Notes: generated by a model not told the origin, from the sequence alone. A stretch of DNA of 64,000 nucleotides from Bradyrhizobium sp. WBAH42 (GCF_024585265.1 NZ_CP036533.1:7945001-8009000); one strand, 5' to 3'; shown: positions 36,195-46,073, counted from the first letter of the stretch. Numbers and translations: made by a program.

Positions 36195-37929
36195 GGCTGG
36201 TTCTCCTGTTTGAGTTGGATAGGTATTTGACCCCGATGGGGTCAAGACGATCGAAACAATCCGAGTTTCGTCCTAGGCGGACGCGCATGACGAATTTTTG
36301 GACTTTGCCTGAGACGGTCATGGGGAATTCTTTAACAATGCGCACATATCGGGGTACCTTGTAGTGCGCGATTTTCCCACGGCAGTAGTTGCGGACATCC
36401 TCCTCCTCGAGTTTGCGTGAATCTCGAAGGCGAACCCACGCGCACAACTCCTCGCCAAATTTAGTATCCGGCACACCGAAGACTTGAACATCTTGGATGT
36501 CGGGGTGGGTATGGAGAAACTCTTCCACTTCGCGTGGATAAACGTTCTCGCCGCCGCGAATAACCATATCTTTCATGCGGCCAACGATGTTGCAGTAGCC
36601 GTCGCCGTTGATAGTGGCTAGATCGCCGGTATGCATCCAACCAGCCGCATCGATCACTTCGGCGGTGCGCTGCTCGTCGCCCCAGTACCCGCGCATCACG
36701 GAATATCCACGCGTACACAGCTGACCAGTTGTGCCTCTTGGGACGATCGCCCCTCTATCGTCGACGATTTTGATCTCGATGTGCGGATGTATGCGTCCGA
36801 CGGTCGAAACACGTCGCTCCAGCGTGTCAGTGCGGCTTGTTTGAAAGCTGACCGGACTAGTCTCCGTCATTCCGTAGGCGATGGTAATTTCTCGTATGCC
36901 CAGTTGATCCACGACGCGTCGCATGACTTCGATAGGGCACGGCGCACCCGCCATGATGCCGGTGCGGAGCGAACCAAGCCGAAAGCGGCCGAGTTCAGGG
37001 TGCTCTAGCACGGAGATGAACATTGTCGGCACTCCGTACAGCGCCGCGCACGCCTCTTCTTCGATGGCGGAGAGCACCGCGCCCGGTTCAAATGCAGCTC
37101 CTGGTATGACCATGGTTGAGCCGTGCGTGAGACAGGCCAGGTTGCCCATGACCATGCCAAAGCAGTGATAAAACGGAACGGGAATGCAAACCCGATCCAC
37201 GGCACTCAGCCCGAGCGCTTCACCGACAAAGTATCCGTTGTTTAAGATGTTGTGATCCGTGAGCGTTGCGCCCTTCGGCGCGCCCGTGGTGCCGCTGGTG
37301 GACTGGATGTTTGTAGGATCGTCAAAGCTAATCTTGCTCGCTATGTCAGCCAAAGACGTGCCGGCGTCGCTGCGATTTGACGCACAGTCTTCGAATGAAA
37401 TCGCTCCCGGAAATGCGGGACCGCCGATTTGGATTACGATCTTGAGCTCTGGAAGTGCCTCGGCACGAAGTTGACCAGGCGCTGACGTTTTCAATTCGGG
37501 CGCGACTTCTGCCAAGATTTCAAGGTAGTGGCTGCTCTTGTATGCCGTCGCACATACGATGGCGCGGCAGCCGACCTTTCTTAAAGCATATCCGATCTCG
37601 GAAGAACGATAGGCCGGATTGAGGCTGACCAGGATCAGTCCGGCTTTAGCAGCGGCGAATTGCGTCAAAACCCACTCGATGTTGTTTGGCGACCAGATCC
37701 CGATTTCTCCGGGTGTGAGACCGAGAGCGATGAGACTGCGGGCGAACGCCTCGCCCCCATCTCTCAGCGCGGCATAACTCAGGCGCAAACCTTGCTCGCG
37801 AACAACGACAGCAAGTTGCTCAGGCCAGGTCTGGGCGGCCCGATCCAGCGCCATTGCGATCGTTTCGCCCCGTAGCGGTTGGTCAGCCAAGCCCGCCACG
37901 TAGCTTGATGATTGTCCCGCCTCAACCAC
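36094..37929 (-). CDS. AMP-binding acyl-CoA synthetase
   Basis: This ANL-superfamily ligase has P-loop [11 protein letters not shown], motif [10 protein letters not shown], core [17 protein letters not shown] and hinge [20 protein letters not shown], plus the catalytic Lys in TVSGKVQKF. The domain ends near 36290; the frame then runs on for about 65 codons, through the intergenic region and into the start of the crotonase gene. A one-base shift near 36290 would give a stop at once, so the tail is probably an artefact of a small deletion. It likely activates a medium-chain or aryl acid for the adjacent hydratase; the substrate is unknown. TetR lies divergently. Confidence 0.87.
   Translation of the reverse strand: MVEAGQSSSYVAGLADQPLRGETIAMALDRAAQTWPEQLAVVVREQGLRLSYAALRDGGEAFARSLIALGLTPGEIGIWSPNNIEWVLTQFAAAKAGLILVSLNPAYRSSEIGYALRKVGCRAIVCATAYKSSHYLEILAEVAPELKTSAPGQLRAEALPELKIVIQIGGPAFPGAISFEDCASNRSDAGTSLADIASKISFDDPTNIQSTSGTTGAPKGATLTDHNILNNGYFVGEALGLSAVDRVCIPVPFYHCFGMVMGNLACLTHGSTMVIPGAAFEPGAVLSAIEEEACAALYGVPTMFISVLEHPELGRFRLGSLRTGIMAGAPCPIEVMRRVVDQLGIREITIAYGMTETSPVSFQTSRTDTLERRVSTVGRIHPHIEIKIVDDRGAIVPRGTTGQLCTRGYSVMRGYWGDEQRTAEVIDAAGWMHTGDLATINGDGYCNIVGRMKDMVIRGGENVYPREVEEFLHTHPDIQDVQVFGVPDTKFGEELCAWVRLRDSRKLEEEDVRNYCRGKIAHYKVPRYVRIVKEFPMTVSGKVQKFVMRVRLGRNSDCFDRLDPIGVKYLSNSNRRTSHECLRRKKKGQLRRSLTTGPTRETPAIRQQRMR
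36227..36245. promoter_or_regulatory. Perfect palindrome between ligase and crotonase genes
   Basis: TTGACCCC-GAT-GGGGTCAA is an 8+3+8 inverted repeat just ahead of the crotonase ribosome binding site. It could be an operator for the nearby TetR protein or an intercistronic hairpin. Confidence 0.45.
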
Positions 37930-37953
37930 TCGGCGCCGCCTCCCGCAATATCG

Positions 37954-38588
37954 TTGGATTATAGAAATAACAGTGTTATTTTCGCGCTCAATCAGGCGCG
38001 ACGTCGGGTTGTCCTGGATGGAGCCTGGCGTGTCTTTGCCCGTGACGGCCTCGATGGGGCGACCATGCGCGCTATTGCCACTGAGGCGGGCTGTACGACC
38101 GGCGCGATCTATCCTCTCTTTCCTTCGAAGGAAGCTATCTATGCTGACTTGCTGGCGGAATCCCTGGACCGACTGAGCGAATACGTTGAAAGTTCAATCC
38201 GAACTGCGCGCGGCCCTCGAATGAAGTTGAAAGCAGGAGCGCTCGCTTTTCTCTCGTACTATCAGGACAAGCCGGATGAGGTCGCCCTTGGGCTTTATCT
38301 CTGGCACGGGCTAAGGCCGGAGGGCTCAGTCCGGATTTTGATAGGGACTTGAACAAACGTTTAAATGGCACGCTCGATCTGTTGCGTGATGCTCTTCGGA
38401 CATTGGGCCAACTGACGGAAGCGAAGGCCCGGCTCGAAACGAGCGCTCTTTTCGCTTTTCTGATCGGAGCGCTAATCGTTCATCAGACCGGTCGCCTGCG
38501 TATGCTTGACAGCGCACTGGACGCTATTGCATCAGCCCACCTCGAAGCTCTCGTCTCCCGTTTGGAATATGCAAGCGCTTGCAACTGA
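37954..38588 (+). pseudogene. TetR-family regulator, frameshifted
   Basis: The DNA-binding domain is clear: [20 protein letters not shown], then [20 protein letters not shown] and the usual recognition-helix Y-x-x-F. A TTG at 37954 or at 37912 is the only in-frame start. After LRPEGSV near 38325 a one-base shift moves the ligand-binding domain to another frame (NKRLNGTLDLLRDALRTLG to RLEYASACN, stop 38588). Combined length about 210 residues, normal for TetR. It is divergent from the acyl-CoA ligase and presumably controls it. If the shift is real, the repressor is dead and the pathway is unregulated. Confidence 0.82.
37965..37981. promoter_or_regulatory. Candidate TetR operator palindrome
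   Basis: AAATAACA-G-TGTTATTT is an 8+1+8 perfect inverted repeat between the divergent ligase and TetR genes. It is AT-rich in a GC-rich background, which is where a TetR operator would lie. Confidence 0.5.
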
Positions 38589-38856
38589 TCGTTCAAAGTG
38601 TCTGCACGAGAGACCTCGGAAGAAACGCTACAGTGCCCGCATCAGCTGCTGATCAATTGACGACCAATCTCCATTTGCCAGTTTGGTGGATATATTCGGC
38701 CGCCTGGTGTCCGGTTGTCATTAGATCGGAACTTTTTGGAAGCTCCTGCTCCTGTGCACAGCCCGGCCGGCGAATATGGTCGCTAGTTTCCTTCGCGCAC
38801 GTTGATCTCTCCGCATACTGGCGCGCACATAGCACAATCTGCCTTGGCGCGTTTTC

Positions 38857-39105
38857 TCAAGTTTTTGGCTGAACGCTATCGCCCGACTGAAAAGCTCGCC
38901 GTAGCTTCGCGAAGCCGCGATCCGTTGCCATGAACCGCGCCAACATGGGAGCGATCAGTTTGCCCGGGTCGCTAATAGTCTGACCGGATTCACTTGCAAG
39001 AGCTTTCGCGTACGCGACCAAATCTCGATGCACAGAGGCCGGCAAGTCGACGGTAAGTCGGACTGGCTTATTGTCAGTCAGCGTTCCGATCTTGAGCTTG
39101 GGCAT
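38857..39105 (-). CDS. DUF2274 protein of conjugation clusters
   Basis: The start is ATG 39105 (MPKLKIGTLTDNKPVRLTVD). The 82-residue protein has a ribbon-helix-helix-like N-terminus (VDLPASVHRDLVAYAKALAS). DUF2274 genes are regularly found directly after trbI in conjugative elements of alphaproteobacteria, exactly as here (4 bases after trbI). Its function is not established. Confidence 0.85.
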   Translation of the reverse strand: MPKLKIGTLTDNKPVRLTVDLPASVHRDLVAYAKALASESGQTISDPGKLIAPMLARFMATDRGFAKLRRAFQSGDSVQPKT

Positions 39106-39109
39106 CGAG

Positions 39110-40318
39110 TTACCCTCTGTATGACGCAAGCACGAGGTCACGGTTGACAATGACGCGCACCGGGAATCCCGGACGAATTGTCAGCGTCGGCTGAATATTC
39201 AGACTACGGCGGACAACCTGCTGGCCGGTTTGATTTAGCGAGGCACCTGCCCCGTGCCGTAATGCCTGGAGAATGGCACTGTCGTTGCTATTGGCTTCCG
39301 AACCTGCACCAAGTTCGGTACCGACAGCCAGCAACGTCGAAAGGGCAGCAGCCTTGAACAGCTCCCCCCAATGACTGTCGACCTCGTCTTCCAATCCTGA
39401 ATGCCCCGCCGCGTCCGCGCCCGGCTGTCGCTCCAGAACGATCGAACGACCATTCGGCATTATTAGGCGGGTCCAAACCAACAGGACACGAGACTGGCCG
39501 AACGCGACCTGGCTGTCGTAGACACCGATCAGGCGCGCCCCCTGCGGGATGAGCAGGAGGCGCCCGGTTGGCGAATCGAAGACATTTTCGGTCACCTGCG
39601 CGGTGATCTGCCCTGGAAGGTCCGATCTGATTCCGGTGATCAGGGCTCCCGGGATGACAGTTCCAGCCTGCAGGACATACGGTGAAGCCGGCCTGGTGAT
39701 GCGGTCGGGGCTTACTGTACGACGATCCACGGAAGCATTGATAAATGCGCGCTTCCTGTCCTGACCGTGCGCAGATCCTTCGTCGCTATTGGTGGTCTGG
39801 ATCGACTGAGCGTTGCCAGCGCCTCCCTCCGCGGCAGAAGATGCACGCACTTCTCTCCCGCCGGTCGATGCGAACAGGTGGCTTACACGGGCTGCCTCTG
39901 TTTCTTGATCCCGCCGGTGCTGTTCCGGATCAGGAGCCGAGACGCCGATCATCGGCGATTGGCCCTGAGCAGCAAGGATTGGTCGGCCAAGATCTCCGGG
40001 AAGCGGCGGACCGAGTTGCGGTATGGCCTGACGTGGCACACCCGTATAGTCCTTTGGCAGCGTTGCAATTCCGTCGGCAACATTATGATGATCAGTGCTG
40101 TAGAGTTCATCGCCCGTCTGGTTTTGGGGACGATTGCTTTGCAGGGACCACAACACGGCGCCGCCGATAACGAGCAAGGCAACCGCGCTGCCGCCTGCGA
40201 AGACCTTCCGCGATAGGCGCGTCACTCGCGGTGGCTCCGCTCTTAGCCGGAAGCTACTAGACACCTCGTCCGGTGTTTGCGACTGAATCGCCCGCTCGCG
40301 ATCATTCTGGGTGTTCAT
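39110..40318 (-). CDS. trbI: Conjugal transfer protein TrbI (VirB10-like)
   Basis: The 402-residue protein has a cytoplasmic N-terminus, one membrane segment (AGGSAVALLVIGGAVLW), a Pro-rich periplasmic linker and the C-terminal VirB10 barrel (AGTVIPGALITGIRSDLPGQ, then LLLIPQGARLIGVYDSQVAF). It bridges inner and outer membranes in the type IV secretion channel. The frame is intact. Its ATG overlaps the trbG stop (TAATG), the usual coupling. No other mating-pair genes remain in the window apart from truncated trbG. Confidence 0.92.
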   Translation of the reverse strand: MNTQNDRERAIQSQTPDEVSSSFRLRAEPPRVTRLSRKVFAGGSAVALLVIGGAVLWSLQSNRPQNQTGDELYSTDHHNVADGIATLPKDYTGVPRQAIPQLGPPLPGDLGRPILAAQGQSPMIGVSAPDPEQHRRDQETEAARVSHLFASTGGREVRASSAAEGGAGNAQSIQTTNSDEGSAHGQDRKRAFINASVDRRTVSPDRITRPASPYVLQAGTVIPGALITGIRSDLPGQITAQVTENVFDSPTGRLLLIPQGARLIGVYDSQVAFGQSRVLLVWTRLIMPNGRSIVLERQPGADAAGHSGLEDEVDSHWGELFKAAALSTLLAVGTELGAGSEANSNDSAILQALRHGAGASLNQTGQQVVRRSLNIQPTLTIRPGFPVRVIVNRDLVLASYRG

Positions 40319-41092
40319 TACAACGGCCTCCCGTCGGTCCTGACAATCCTGACCTTTTGCTGGTGCTCACCCCCAAGCCGCAGTTCTGCGGCTGCGAACA
40401 ACCGATCCACGATCAACACGTTGCCGTAGGCGCGATAGTTGACGAGTTGGGTCTTACCGTCGGGGCCGATGACGAAGAGCGGCGGCATCTCGCCTTGGAT
40501 GATCCCTTGCGGGAATTCGACATAAACCTTGAGGCCATCATCATAGGCGGCAAGTGGCCGCCACGGTGGGCTGTCTCCTTCAATCGCATAACGAAGGACA
40601 CGCTGGGTCTGATCGGGAAGAGCAGGTCTTGGCTTGGCCGCGCGCAAGCGTTCGCGAACGGTTTCCGGGTAGTACCAGGCAACAGTTGGCATATATGGCC
40701 GCTCGCGCGAGCGGAGCTCCATCAGGTAAGTACGCCGGTCGGTATTGACGACAAGATTGGTTTCGATCGAAGCCCGGATCGGCTTCACCAGGATGTGGAC
40801 TCGTCGTGTGTCGCCGCTTCCACTCTCGGTATCTCCTACGACCCAGCGCACGGTATCTCCGGCCGCGATGGGCCCTGCCCCCGTCAACTGCTCTCCCTCC
40901 TCGAGCGCAATATCGGTGATCTGCCCCGGTGCGGCGTAAACCTGATAGAGCGCCCCGGGACTGTAAGTATAGATCTGCGCCGCATTGAAATATCCCCTCT
41001 TGCGAGGCTCTACTCGCGCAGCGCTGTTTGCGGTCTCAACCCGGCTCACCGGCTCGGTGTCTTCTTTCCCGCCTGACTTGCCGCCGAGAGCC
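40318..41092 (-). pseudogene. trbG: Conjugal transfer protein TrbG (VirB9-like), N-terminally truncated
   Basis: About 250 residues of the VirB9/CagX domain are present (YTYSPGALYQVYAAPGQITD, IAAGDTVRWVVGD, LMELRSRERPYMPTVAWYYP, FVIGPDGKTQLVNYR). The signal peptide and the first part are replaced at about 41093 by an IS701 fragment in the opposite orientation. The C-terminus, coupled to trbI, is intact. Truncation removes the export signal, so the transfer channel cannot be assembled from this copy. Confidence 0.9.
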
Positions 41093-41506
41093 GGCTTGGT
41101 GCCCCAAAGGCACGTCCATCCAGAAGCTGGTGTCGGTGGAAGGCCATCGCTGGGCCATCGAGGACAGCTTCGAAACCGCCAAGAACGAGCTCGGTCTTGA
41201 CCACAACGAAACTCGCTCCTGGCATGGCTGGCATCGCCATGTCTCACTCGTCATGCTTGCCTTCGCCATGATGGCCGTCATCCGTCATCGGGCCAACACC
41301 AGGCCATTGCTTAAAAAAACGCGACCGCGGCCTCGACCGAAGCATCGTTCTTGATCCGCTGGTCGATCCAGGAGATCCGTCGCATCGCCCTTAAGCTAGC
41401 CCAGCGACGTATCCCGCACGCTCACATCCTCGCGTGGTCGTCCTGGCGCAGGGCTCATCAGGCCAACGCGCGCAAAGCGCATCTCAAGAAAAAAAGGCAA
41501 CTGTAA
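41093..41506 (+). pseudogene. IS701-type DDE transposase, C-terminal fragment
   Basis: The plus strand encodes VEGHRWAIEDSFETAKNELG and HNETRSWHGWHRHVSLVMLA, typical of IS701-group transposases. After a shift near 41350 it continues with LIRWSIQEIRRIALKLAQRR and stops at 41506. The N-terminal two thirds are missing. It abuts the truncated trbG and is followed directly by a recombinase fragment. Confidence 0.82.
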
Positions 41507-41509
41507 TGC

Positions 41510-41870
41510 TAGTGCACGAACTAGTTCTGACGGCGCGGCGGACGGGTATGCGGCAAGGAGAGCTCAGCGGCCTTTCAGTGGTCGTCTCTCGATTGGCTCA
41601 CGCCCAACGTTGCGGTGAGACATTCATACGATGATCGTGGGAAGACGCTAGTCGCGCCGAAGAGTAACCGCACGCGGCATATACCGCTCGACATTGATGT
41701 GTACACGATGCTGTACCGGCGTAAGAAGGACACTGGGTACGTGTTCCGAGGCTCGGAGGGTCGCCCGTTCACTGGAACTACAACTACGGAATGCACTACG
41801 TGATCCGCAAACTCTGTAGGAAGGCGGAGTTTAGAACCATCGGCTGGCACACGCTTCGCCATAGATCGAA
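41510..41870 (+). pseudogene. Tyrosine recombinase (phage-type integrase), internal fragment
   Basis: Pieces in three frames make up part of the catalytic domain: RRTGMRQGELSGL with the first catalytic Arg, VRHSYDDRGKTLVAPKSNR with its Lys, IPLDIDVYTMLYRRKKDTGY, and GWHTLRH with the HxLR motif. Shifts lie near 41583 and 41785. After HTLRH homology ends, so the second His and the nucleophilic Tyr are lost. It is probably the remnant of an island or phage integrase. Confidence 0.8.
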
Positions 41871-42153
41871 GCTGAAGGAAAAGAGTATTGCCTCGGAACG
41901 AAACAAGACAAAAAAGGCATTGCTCGAATACCTCAAGATGACCCGTTGCGTCATTTGCTCCTTGAGCATGTTCAAGAGGCGGTAATCAATGTCGCTCGAG
42001 AATGATGAGGCCGTCGGCAAGTCGGCCTCTGAACAATCAGGCGATACGACAACGCGAGAACTCTTAGTGGAGGCTGCGGGAGCGAAATAGGCGTCGGTAT
42101 GAGAGCGCATCTCCGGCAGCGTCTGCGCAGTTGCCTGTTGCTAGGGGAATACC

Positions 42154-42565
42154 ATGACACGCTTGATTGTGCTCCTGCTCTTTGCCGTTACGTCGGTGCC
42201 TGCTCACGCGCGGTTGCCAGTCCCTCTAAATGGGTAAATCAGCGAGGCTCTCTTCTGTCGATCCAAACGCTCGATGCATCGACGGGGAATTTCGCCGGAA
42301 CGTATGTTAACAATGCGACTGAAGTTTCATGCCAGGGACAGCCCTACCTTGTCGCAGGCGTCGTTACCGCAAATAGGATCGCTTTTTACGTTAATTGGAC
42401 GGCACCCGCAGCTCCAAACTGCGCAACGATCACCATTTGGAACGGCCGCGTCGCTGATAAGAATATTCCAACTGCGGGGACCCTGTTCTACGTGGGATCG
42501 GACTGAAAGTGTCACAAAATGACGGGGCGGGACTTCTTTACGAGGAGGTAGAGCAATCGTGTTAA
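42154..42565 (+). pseudogene. Avidin/streptavidin-family biotin-binding protein (bradavidin/rhizavidin-like), frameshifted
   Basis: ATG 42154 begins a signal peptide (MTRLIVLLLFAVTSVPAHAR). After a one-base shift near 42225 the mature avidin fold follows: KWVNQRGSLLSIQTLD, GNFAGTYVNNATEVSCQGQP, ANRIAFYVNWTAPAAPNC, TIWNGRVAD and TLFYVGSD. The W-x-N-x-x-G-S start, G-x-Y-x-N, NW and T-x-W strands are avidin hallmarks, and the two Cys residues match the disulfide of rhizobial avidins. A second shift near 42503 separates the last strand (stop at 42565). Rhizobial avidins are known from symbiotic replicons; this copy appears broken. Confidence 0.82.
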
Positions 42566-42607
42566 GGCTGATTATCGTAAGCATCCGGCGCCGCGGGCTT
42601 GAGCAGA

Positions 42608-42800
42608 TTATTCGGTCGACCAGCGTTTGAGCAACTCGGGATTCTCTTTATAGACTTGGGTGAGCTCGATGAGGCGTTCGATGCCGAAGTCAGTGAACGC
42701 CAAGACGCCGTCTTCGCCAACGCCAAAGACCCAGATGGCTCCGTCCTCGATCTCCATTTCGTTGGCTACATCTCGCAGCCAGTTGAGGTGGTCCCGGTTG
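42608..42800 (-). pseudogene. C-terminal fragment of a hypothetical protein
   Basis: The minus strand encodes about 64 residues ending in FTDFGIERLIELTQVYKENP and LLKRWSTE before the stop at 42608. The codon pattern is good and the fragment has no start of its own, so it is the tail of a longer gene cut by the IS3 remnant. The family is not recognised. Confidence 0.5.
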
Positions 42801-42844
42801 TCTGAACAGCAATTCCGCGTCGATTAGTGGAGCTTCCGCCAAAA

Positions 42845-43130
42845 TTAAGCTGCCGCGCGGAACGGCAGCGGGTTGAAGTAAGCTTGATCCGGGGTGCCGC
42901 CGTCAAGGCTCGAGTGAGGACGCCGGCCATTGTAAAAGTCGAGGTATCGGCCGATCGAGGCGCGGGCGTCGGACACGGTGTCGTAGGCCCGCAGATAGAC
43001 CTCCTCATATTTGACGCTGCGCCACAGCCGCTCGACGAACACGTTGTCGCGCCAGGCGCCCCGGCCGTCCAAGCTGATGGCGATGCCGTGACTGGCGAGC
43101 ACGCCAGTGAACGCCGCGCCAGTCAGCCGA
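42845..43130 (-). pseudogene. IS3-family transposase OrfB, C-terminal fragment
   Basis: The minus strand encodes [40 protein letters not shown] and NGRRPHSSLDGGTPDQAYF, the C-terminal third of the IS3 integrase core with the catalytic Glu. Upstream residues are replaced near 43130 by an IS630 fragment in the opposite orientation. Confidence 0.88.
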
Positions 43131-43154
43131 TGCTGCCGATGCGTCCCGGTCAGC

Positions 43155-43353
43155 CGGCTCGAAGAAGCCATGACTACAAACGGACGGCACCGTGCCGCCG
43201 AGTGCCGCAAGTTCTTGGACGAGATCGAGGCCGCTGTGCCGCGCCACCTCGACGTCCATCTCGTCATGGATAACCATGCAACGCACAAGACGCCGCTGAT
43301 CCGGAAATGGCTGGCCAAAAACCCCGACCAGTTCGTCATGGCTCAATCAGGTC
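43155..43353 (+). pseudogene. IS630-family transposase, upstream part, interrupted by IS66
   Basis: The plus strand encodes [20 protein letters not shown] and [15 protein letters not shown], the region of the second catalytic Asp in IS630 transposases. A small deletion after this shifts the frame. The remainder of the gene lies beyond the IS66 insertion at 45843; joining 43353 to 45851 restores SSWLNQVERFFALL in frame. Confidence 0.82.
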
Positions 43354-43404
43354 GTACGCATCCGGCGAAGGCCCCGCTGGGGCCGTGCGGAAGGCCGATC
43401 GAGC

Positions 43405-44945
43405 TTAAGCGGCGTGAGCGACGCTTTGAGGCTGCCAATTCCAAGGCAGCAGTTCGTCAATGCGCTTGGCAGGGTGATCCGGTAGGCGCGCCAGCACGTC
43501 GGCAAGCCAAGCCTGTGGGTCGATGCCATTGAGCTTGGCGGTGGCGACGAGGCTGTAGATGGCAGCCGCACGCCGGCCTCCCTCGTCTGACCCGGCGAAG
43601 GTCCAATTTTTTCGCCCCACGGCAACCGCCCGTAGCTCACGCTCGGCAGCATTGTTCGACATGCAAAGCCGTCCGTCATCAAGGAAGCGGCTAAATGCAT
43701 CCCAGCGGCTGAGGCAGTAATTGATCGCGTTGGTCGTGTCGTTGTTCCTGGAGAGCTTGGCGCGCTGCTCGCGCAACCACGCCTCCAGCTCGACGATCAG
43801 GTGGCGGCTACGCTCCTGGCGCATACGCAGGCGCTCCTGCGGAGCAAGGCCGTTGATCTCACGTTCGATGGCGAACAGGACATCGATGCGCTTGACCGCC
43901 TCGACCGCGATCGGCGCCTTGCTGAGCCGTGCCAGATCAAAGAACTTGCGTCTGCCGTGCGCCCAGCACGCGGCCTCGATGATCGGGCCGCCCTTGCGAT
44001 TGGCCTCGCAGGGCCTGCCAAAGCCGGCGTAGGCGTCAGCCTGCATCAGTCCGGCATAGCCGCCAGATGCTGCTCCGGATGCGCACCGCCACGATCGGGC
44101 GAGTGGAAGAACACGGCCGCCGGCGGATCTGGGCCGGCAAACGGACGGTCGTCGCGCACGTAGGTCCAGAGCCGGCCGGTCCGGGTCTTGCCCTTGGCCA
44201 GAACCGGCACCGTGGTGTCATCTGCGTGGATGCGCTCGGCTGCGAAGACGTGGCTCCGGATCGCATCGACCAGCGGCATCAGGGTTGCCGTGGAGGCACC
44301 TACCCAGTCCGCGAGCGTCGATACGTCGAGATCGATGCCTTCACGCTGGTAGACGTCGCTCTGACGATGAAGCGGCAGGTGCAGGCCGTACTTGGCGAAC
44401 AGGACATGGGCCAGCAGCTTGGGCCCGGCACGCCCGCGCGCGATTGGATGCGAGGGCGCCGGCGGCTGGATGATCGCTTCGCAGGCCCGGCAGACGAGCT
44501 TCTCGCGCACGTGCTGGATCACCTTCCACTGGCGCGGAAAGAGCTCCAGGGTCTCGGTCACGTCCTCGCCAATCTTGCGCAATCGGGTGTCGCCGCAGCA
44601 TGGGCAGGTGGCAGGCACTGGATAGACAATACGCTCCCGCGGCAAATGCTCCGGCAGCGGCCGGCGGGCTGGCTTGCGGCGCTCGAACGATGGCACCGCA
44701 ATCTTCTCGGCTGCCATCTGCGCGGCAGTCTCAGCTTGCGCCGCGTTCTCCTCCAGATCGGCGAGCTGTAGCTTGAGCTGGTCCAGCAATGCGCCTCGCT
44801 CGGAGGACTGTCCGAACTGCTCGTGCCGGAGCTTCTTGATCGTGAGTTTGAGCTTCTCGATCAGCAAGGTCCCCGCTTGGGCCTCGGCTTCTGCGGCCAA
44901 GCGGGCCGCGCGCTCGGCGCGCAGCATCGCCTGTAGCGTAGTCAC
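43405..44945 (-). pseudogene. tnpC: IS66 transposase TnpC, frameshifted
   Basis: The first frame (44945-44046) contains the leucine-zipper region (LLIEKLKLTIKKLRHEQFGQ), the zinc finger (CPCCGDTRLRKIGEDVTETL) and the first catalytic Asp (ERIHADDTTVPVLAKGKT). Near 44047 the frame shifts. The second frame has MQADAYAGFGRPC, CWAHGRRKFFDLARLSKAP and the Glu-containing LCMSNNAAERELRAVAVGRK. Full length would be about 510 residues. All catalytic residues are present, so only the shift inactivates it. Confidence 0.9.
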
Positions 44946-45049
44946 ATCGTCGGGAAAAGAATCATCGGCGGCCCATCGTCGATCAGAGAATCACAAGACG
45001 CGATCTCTGTCCGAACCGCTGATCCTGCCACCGATTCAAATCCCAGCGA

Positions 45050-45380
45050 TCAGCCAGCCGCCTGCGGTCGCCAGGTATGTTGCGGCATCCGCCAGTGGAC
45101 GCCCTCCAGTAGGTAGCCAAGCTGGGCTGGGGTGATTGTCACCACGCCATCAGCCGACGACGGCCACAGGAAGCGGCCGCGCTCCAGCCGCTTGGCATAA
45201 AGCCACATGCCCAGTCCGTCGTGCCAAAGGATCTTGATCAGCTTGCCGCTTTTGCCACGGAACACATAGAGGTCGCCGCCGTGCGGGTCTCGCGTGAACG
45301 CTTCCTGCACCAGCAAAGCCAGCGAGTTCGGTGTGGCCGGTCGCAATCCACACCCGTACGCCCGACGCAATCGGGATCAC
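45050..45380 (-). pseudogene. tnpB: IS66 accessory protein TnpB, frameshifted
   Basis: The start GTG 45380 overlaps the tnpA stop (GTGA). The N-terminus reads VIPIASGVRVWIATGHTEL; a deletion near 45325 then changes frame, and the rest reads LALLVQEAFTRDPHGGDLYV to the C-terminal MPQHTWRPQAAG. A short segment of the conserved MRRG region seems to be missing at the break. Confidence 0.87.
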
Positions 45381-45784
45381 CGTAGGCGTCCATCTGCCAG
45401 CGCCGCCACGGCGGCCTTCAGCGTCGCCGCGTCGACCGTACCCGTGATCCGCATCCGAGCCCAGGCAGCAAACTCGATCTCGATCGACCCGCCGCTGCTG
45501 GCCACCGCGACTGGACAAGGCGTCGGCCCTGATTCGGCGACCACCATCGCCGGTACGAACCCACGTTGGGCGGCAGCCTTCGGCTCGGGCCGAAACGAGC
45601 GTCGCCACCGCAGCAGCAATGAGCGCGAAACGCCATAGCGCCGAGCTGTTGCCGCAACTTGGCGCGGCGCCTGTAAGCTCTCCAGGACTATCTTGAGCTT
45701 CTCGTCCTCGGACCAGCGCCGCCGCCGGCCCGTGTCCACCACCGCAAGCCGTTCCACTTGGGCACTGCGCCTATCACTGTCCAT
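45377..45784 (-). CDS. tnpA: IS66 protein TnpA
   Basis: The start is ATG 45784 (MDSDRRSAQVERL). The 135-residue protein has a helix-turn-helix (WSEDEKLKIVLESLQAPRQV, then ATARRYGVSRSLLLRWRRSF) and a C-terminal segment ending AAVAALADGRL that precedes tnpB in IS66 elements. The frame is intact and overlaps tnpB. Confidence 0.9.
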   Translation of the reverse strand: MDSDRRSAQVERLAVVDTGRRRRWSEDEKLKIVLESLQAPRQVAATARRYGVSRSLLLRWRRSFRPEPKAAAQRGFVPAMVVAESGPTPCPVAVASSGGSIEIEFAAWARMRITGTVDAATLKAAVAALADGRLR

Positions 45785-45842
45785 AAGGACAGTACTCAAC
45801 AACACGCCTCATTCGGCAAGGCGGCCTTCGCCGGACGGATAC

Positions 45843-46045
45843 ATCAGGTCGAGCGCTTCTTCGCGCTTCTTACCGATAAGAAGATCAGGCGCGCAGTCTC
45901 GCTGCCCTTAGGCGGACATCACCTCGTTCGTTGCACGACACAATGCCGATAAGAAACCATTCCGATGGACCAAGTCCGCTGACGGGAGCCTTGGTTCCAT
46001 CGAGCGCTTCTGGCGATACAATGCCCCGGCACAAAATGGAGCAAT
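45843..46045 (+). pseudogene. IS630-family transposase, C-terminal part
   Basis: After the IS66 right target repeat the sequence continues HQVERFFALLTDKKIRR with the catalytic Glu region, then decays through other frames (IERFWRYNAPA). It is the downstream half of the fragment at 43155-43353. Confidence 0.82.
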
Positions 46046-46073
46046 GTTGCGAACTTCTGGTTCAGGACACTAG

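Larger units (their letters stand above)
43354..45842 (-). mobile_element. IS66-family element with 8-bp target duplication ATCAGGTC
   Basis: The left end starts GTACGCATCCGGCGAAGGCC at 43354. The right end is its near-perfect inverse, reading GTATCCGTCCGGCGAAGGCC from 45842 inward on the minus strand. ATCAGGTC flanks the element at 43346-43353 and 45843-45850. The 2489-bp body carries tnpA, tnpB and tnpC in the standard order. It has inserted into an IS630 remnant. Clean ends and direct repeat suggest recent insertion although tnpB and tnpC carry frame breaks. Confidence 0.93.
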
